A DNA stretch of 60,000 bases from Symsagittifera roscoffensis (lineage: Eukaryota > Xenacoelomorpha > Acoela > Convolutidae), in contig NC_087065.1 of assembly GCF_963678635.1 (NCBI RefSeq), forward strand, positions 6,535,209 to 6,595,208. The letters are read 5' to 3'. Of the stretch, positions 39,501 to 45,500 are shown piece by piece. Position numbers and translations under genes: made by a program. The notes below the pieces were generated by a model. That model was not told the DNA's origin. It saw only the letters and a program-made list of their open reading frames with translations, and did not search any database. Each line of letters starts with the position of its first letter. Within the stretch, counting starts at the first letter, position 1.

Positions 39501-42500
39501 AACATGGAAACCGGAAAAACAAAAAAGATCTCTGGGAAACCGAAGAAAAAAATGATAGAAAACTTATATTTTTCGACTTTTCAGTTTTGAAAAAAAAAAT
39601 TATATATTAGGTTTAAGTTCTTTGAATTTCAAGACCTGCTTATCAGGGGAACTTTTTGAAAAAATCGACAGAAAACTGAATCAACGGTTTTTTTTTCTAC
39701 TGGAAAATCTAAATATTAAAATCCATTTTCGAAAAGAGAACTTGATCACTCCATTTTTTCGCGCCATTTTCGCATTTGCAATTGGAGATGCAGTTTGCCT
39801 TAAAATTAGTAAATGAAGTAAAATTGAATTCAAATTTGCATATAGACCTAAGTGCAGTCATAAATGCAACAATACATTCACAGAGACGAAGCGGAGCTTC
39901 GCATCACTTGCGATACTACACAAAGCAAAAAAAAAACATTAAAAGTCAGAGCATGTTTGAAAAGTAATTTTTAATGTTGAAAAAAACTAGATCTGTGAAA
40001 TTGTTTTTATATCTGGATTGAGGTTTATTCTAGGCAAACATGCCAAACAAAACAATTTAATATTGCATAAGCAGATATCAGTTGAGCCGAAAAAATGATT
40101 TTGTGAAAAGTCCCCCTGATACTACAAAAAAAAACACTTGCAATATAAAGAAAATTGGTTTTAGCAAGCAAAAATTGTGATGCGGCACCTAATCAAATCT
40201 TGAGCAGACAAATGAAAGTCGACAATTGATTTTTTAGCGGGAAAAAATTCAATTTCATTCATGCTGAAAAAAAACAAGGTTATGTCGGCACTCAAACCCC
40301 AAACCTTGGGCTAAATACGAACAAAATTAGAATTGGTTAAGATTCAATAATGAAGCAAGTGAGAAAAACCAGTGAGATTTGTAAAAAAAAAAACTGTAAA
40401 AAAACTCACATAAGTTAAAATCACATCCTTCTTTTACATTTAAAAATGATCTGTTTCAATTTTTCCAGCAGACGTAAACTAGCAGAAGCATAAACCAGCT
40501 ACAATCGAAGCCAACCAAAAACACTTGTCTTAGATAATATTTATGTCCAATTTTGTAGAACTTGATCAGAAAAATGCAAGAAAAAACGTGACATAGCTTT
40601 TAGCTGATTCATTTATTTTGCTCATTTATTCCGTTATACACGCTCTATGCAGAAAACTGCCATCTTGGTATGAGACGGGAAAACTGTAAGAATTTTAAGA
40701 TAAACGTTCCTTGAATTTTCACTCTATCCAAGGTAAACTTCTACTCGAGGTATTTTGTCTCTCTATTCAAGGTAAGACACCCCATGAAAAATTTGAGTAA
40801 ATCATATTTTGAAAGGCAGGCACTGATGGCAATTATAGAAACCAGACGGCATTCAATCTACTTCTATTTTCATACGACTGAAAATATTGGTTGTATACAA
40901 TACTCAAAAGATAAGTTTCCAACAATTTACTGGAAACACATATGCATATTGCACAATTCAACAAATGAGCTTGCAATTGAATTTTAAATGCACATTTAAG
41001 TTGCACAATTGAATTGAACAGATGGTTTGAGTATTCGATTTGAAATGCACTCACCAAACTATCCGGAGTTGCCCTTAAGATCGGAATTGGGACCGGTGGT
41101 AATCCCTGGAACCCGTCGTCTTGAAAACTGAACCGGTCCTGGGCAGCCAGTCTTATCATGATTAAGGAAAGGGTTTCAAATAAATAACTAAAAATGGTTA
41201 AGTCTCCTGATTTGCATCAGCCTGTGCGTCCCCACTATAAAGGTAATTTAAACCAATTTTTATACCACCAAAATTGCCGCAACATTTTTCGAAACGATTG
41301 AAGCAAGCATATCATCAAATATTACGAACAAGAACTCATAGAGAAGAAACTAGTAAACAAGAAAAAAAGCGGCGAAAAATTTTTTTGGTGAAGATAAAAA
41401 TTCACAATATAAAAACGCTTGTCGTTCCAACAAAAAAGAACAAACATATGATACCTGAATTAACTGACACCACTTTAGACAGCATCAACGAATACACCTG
41501 AGTAAATTATTAATATTTAACTTGTACAAATTTGTTAGCAAGGTTTTTCACGGAGAAAAATTCTAGTACCCGATAACAAAACCCTTGCTAATCGCAAGAC
41601 TAAAAATAATTGAATCAAAACTTCGAGACTAGGTACAAGTATGGAGCAGATTAGCAGAAAAACTAAAACATGGAAACCGGAAAAACAAAAAAGATCTCTG
41701 GGAAACCGAAGAAAAAAATGATAGAAAACTTATATTTTTCGACTTTTCAGTTTTGAAAAAAAAAATTATATATTAGGTTTAAGTTCTTTGAATTTCAAGA
41801 CCTGCTTATCAGGGGAACTTTTTGAAAAAATCGACAGAAAACTGAATCAACGGTTTTTTTTTTCTACTGGAAAATCTAAATATTAAAATCCATTTTCGAA
41901 AAGAGAACTTGATCAATCCATTTTTTCGCGCCATTTTCGCATTTGCAATTGGAGATGCAGTTTGCCTTAAATTTAGTAAATGAAGTAAAATTGAATTCAA
42001 ATTTGCATATAGACCTAAGTGCAGTCATAAATGCAACAATACATTCACAGAGACGAAGCGGAGCTTCGCATCACTTGCGATACTACACAAAGCAAAAAAA
42101 AACATTAAAAGTCAGAGCATGTTTGAAAAGTAATTTTTAATGTTGAAAAAAACTAGATCTATCAAATTGTTTTTATATCTGGATTGAGGTTTATTCTAGG
42201 CAAACATGCCAAACAAAACAATTTAATATTGCATAAGCAGATATCAGTTGAGCCGAAAAAATGATTTTGTGAAAAGTCCCCCTGATACTACAAAAAAACA
42301 CATGCAACATAAAGAAAATTGGTTTTAGCAAACAAAAATTGTGATGCGGCACCTAATCAAATCTTGAGCAGACAAATGAAAGTCGACAATTGATTTTTCA
42401 GCGGGAAAAAATTCAATTTCATTCATGCTGAAAAAAACAAGGTCATGTCGGGACTCAAACCCCAAACCTTGGGCTAAATACAAACAAAATTAGAATTGGT

Positions 42501-45500
42501 TAAGATTCAATACTGAAGCAAGTGAGAAAAACCAGTGAGATTTGTAAAAAACCAGTAAAAAAAACTCACATAAGTTAAAATCACAGCCTTCTTTTACATT
42601 TAAAAATGATCTGTTTCAATTTTTCCAGCAGACGTAAACTAGCAGAAGCATAAACCAGCTACAATCGAAGCCAACCAAAAACACTTGTCTTAGATAATAT
42701 TTATGTCCAATTTTGTAGAACTTGATCAGAAAAATGCAAGAAAAAACGTGACATAGCTTTTAGCTGATTCATTTATTTTGCTCATTTATTCCGTTATACA
42801 CGCTCTATGCAGAAAACTGCCATCTTGGTATGAGACGGGAAAACTGTAAGAATTTTAAGGAAAACGTTCCTTGAATTTTCACTCTATCCAGGTAAACTTC
42901 TACTCGAGGTATTTTGTCTCTATTCAAGGTAAGACACCCCATGAAAAATTTGAGTAAATCATATTTTGAAAGGCAGCCACTGATGGCAATTATAGAAACC
43001 AGACGGCATTCAATCTACTTCTATCTTCATACGACTGAAAATATTGGTTGTATACAATACCCAAAAGATAAGTTTCCAACAATTTACTGGAAACACATAT
43101 GCATATTGCACAATTCAACAAATGAGCTTGCAATTGAATTTTAAACGCACATTTAAGTTACACAACTGATTTGAACAGATAGTTTGAGTATTCGATTTGA
43201 AATGCACTCACCAAACTATCGGGAGTTGCCCTTAAGACCGGAATTGGGACCGGTGGTAATCCCTGGAACCCGTCGTCTAGAAAACTGAACCGGTCCTGGG
43301 CAGCCAGTCTTATCATGATTAAGGAAAGGGTTTCAAATAAAAAACTAAAAATGGTTAAGTCTCCTGATTTGCGTCAGCCTGTGCGTCCCTACTATAAAGG
43401 TAATTTAAACCAATTTTTATACCACAAAAATTGCCAAAAAGTATTCGCAGCATTAATCAATAAATCTCCAGCTGGTTCTGAGGTCTGTGCGAAGTCGTAA
43501 ATAATAAAAAGCCATTCTAGTTAGAAGTATCTCCCGCTCGATTCTTTCACAATGGAGCAGTTCAGAAATTTAGTGAGCCTTTGTTTGAAATTTTTTGTGC
43601 TGCACGGGTGAAAAAAAAAGATTTGAGTTTAATTTATTGTAACTTGGGAAAAATTAATATATAAAAGCTACTTTAAGTTAAACATGAAATAGGCTTGAAC
43701 AGATATTGATCTAGCAAATGGTTGGTAAACATGATATATTTAGAGTTCAGAGGGTATCAAATCTGTCTATAATTAAACCTTCAGTAACACGACGCACAAA
43801 GTGACATTGCAAAGTCACTGAAACAGTTACGCTATAAAATTTATTGAGAATGAAAAATGTTTTACAACCATTATGTTATACATTTTCAAAGTCAACCCTT
43901 AAGCCGGTGGAAAAGTTGGTTCTATTTTAAAACATTCTGCATATTAAAGGCAATAAATGTCTCAAACTTACGACAGGCGCGAGAAAGTTTAAAGCACAAA
44001 TGGGGGCTTTAAGAAGGTATCAAAGTATATGAAGTTTTGAAGTTTAGACCGAGGTTATCCAGCTCGATTCAATTTGAGGCCATTTTAGTTCACTCTTAAA
44101 ATTTGCACAAAGCAACATACTTGGTTTTCCATATACCATATATGCCCTATAACTACCCCCCCCCCCTTCCCGTCGAGTACTTAGAAACAAATATACCCCC
44201 TATGAAGAAATAAATCAACGGTTAAGCATTTGAGAGTTTTATACCTAGTAACGAATCTCCCCCCTCCTTTTGCAAAAGGGGGATATAGTTAAAGAGATAC
44301 CTTTCTATTAACATGACTAAATTCAGGAACTTAGAAAAAGAGTAAAAACAATGATCTGTAAAAAGCTTAAGATTTAAATACGGGAAGCCCTGGTACGATG
44401 TCATATGTCTCCAAAAGCTATCTGTAAAATTTTGCTCTAGCTCAAAAGTAATGAGACATACCTTGCATTGTTTTTGTATTTATTCTAATACTTCAAAAAA
44501 ATGGAAGATAATGTTGGAGGATGACATTCGGACATGTAGAAATCAGAGGTTTGAGGTGAAAATGTTCTGTGGGTAAAGAAGAGAAAATCAATTTAATGGA
44601 ACAAATTAAATCAAAGAAAGCCTGATTAAATTTCAATCAGCTATTCTGATTGATGAAATCAACCACAAAATAAAAAATGTAGCAATACAAAAAATGTAGA
44701 CCAATGCATTCCCTAGGGAGTTCAGGAAGTTTTAAATCAGGTGTCAAATGATAAAAAGATAGCCAATTGCTGTGCAACTAGAAATGAATGCTCCTATTAG
44801 AGCTATTTTAAAAAAATAAGTTTTTTAAAAGATAATAAGAGGGTATTAAACAGTGTAATAATATGTAATAACTAGGTGAAATTAATTAAAAGAATTCTAG
44901 TAAAATTAGATGCCGTCTCTGAATTTCTCCGTGTAAATAGGTCTGAAAAACAAAAATTTCAGAACAATTTTTCTCTAAGTTGATCGATTTTTTTTCGGAA
45001 TCCGAATTATCACTTAGCAGGCTTAAATATGAAATCACCTTCGCTACCCTACAAGCGTTTTGGTGTACTTAATGATGGGTACTAAAAATATCAAAGATTA
45101 GCTGGCTAATTACCACTAAATTTTAAACTGTCTTTTCCAGTCTGAAAATTAACTATATTAGGAGTTTCCTGTACAAATCTGTTAGATTTAACTGTTTTGA
45201 ACTGTGTAATCGTTGAAGTTGAGGAATGAGTAAATTATTCCCATATTTTTAGGTTATACCAGCACTGTGATGTTTTGAAAAAAAAATAAAGAACAATACT
45301 ACTTCTGACTGAAAGACACATTAATGATTTTATCCTACATTAAATTAGATTTTTCAACACTTTTAAGTTGTAAATCTGTTACAATTAAAACCCGAATTTG
45401 CGAACCATTTAGTTGCTCCGAATTTTAAAGAAAATAAAAAAATTTTCATGCTCAGGTTTTTCGATTTTTCAACTCACAGTTTATCAAAAAATTACGAGAA

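Larger units (their letters stand above)
37097..43430. repeat. ~2.1-kb tandem triplication carrying the otopetrin mini-exon
   Basis: Units are about 37097-39114, 39115-41280 and 41281-43430. Each starts ACATTTTTCGAAACGATTG. Units 2 and 3 are 2166 bp apart. Unit 1 lacks about 140 bp present in the others (around 39753-39895). Each unit holds, in order, a Lys-rich plus-strand frame of about 75 codons (in unit 1 extended to 121 codons at 36949-37314), a family A fragment, a tRNA-like SINE piece, a 76-codon plus frame, and the 84-bp minus-strand exon. Divergence is a few percent, older than the 4147-bp event. Confidence 0.9.

Noticed and set aside
38591-43144. 76-codon plus-strand frame conserved in the three 2.1-kb units
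   Set aside because: Kept open with few changes, but the units themselves are only a few percent diverged, so openness is not evidence of selection. No family recognised.
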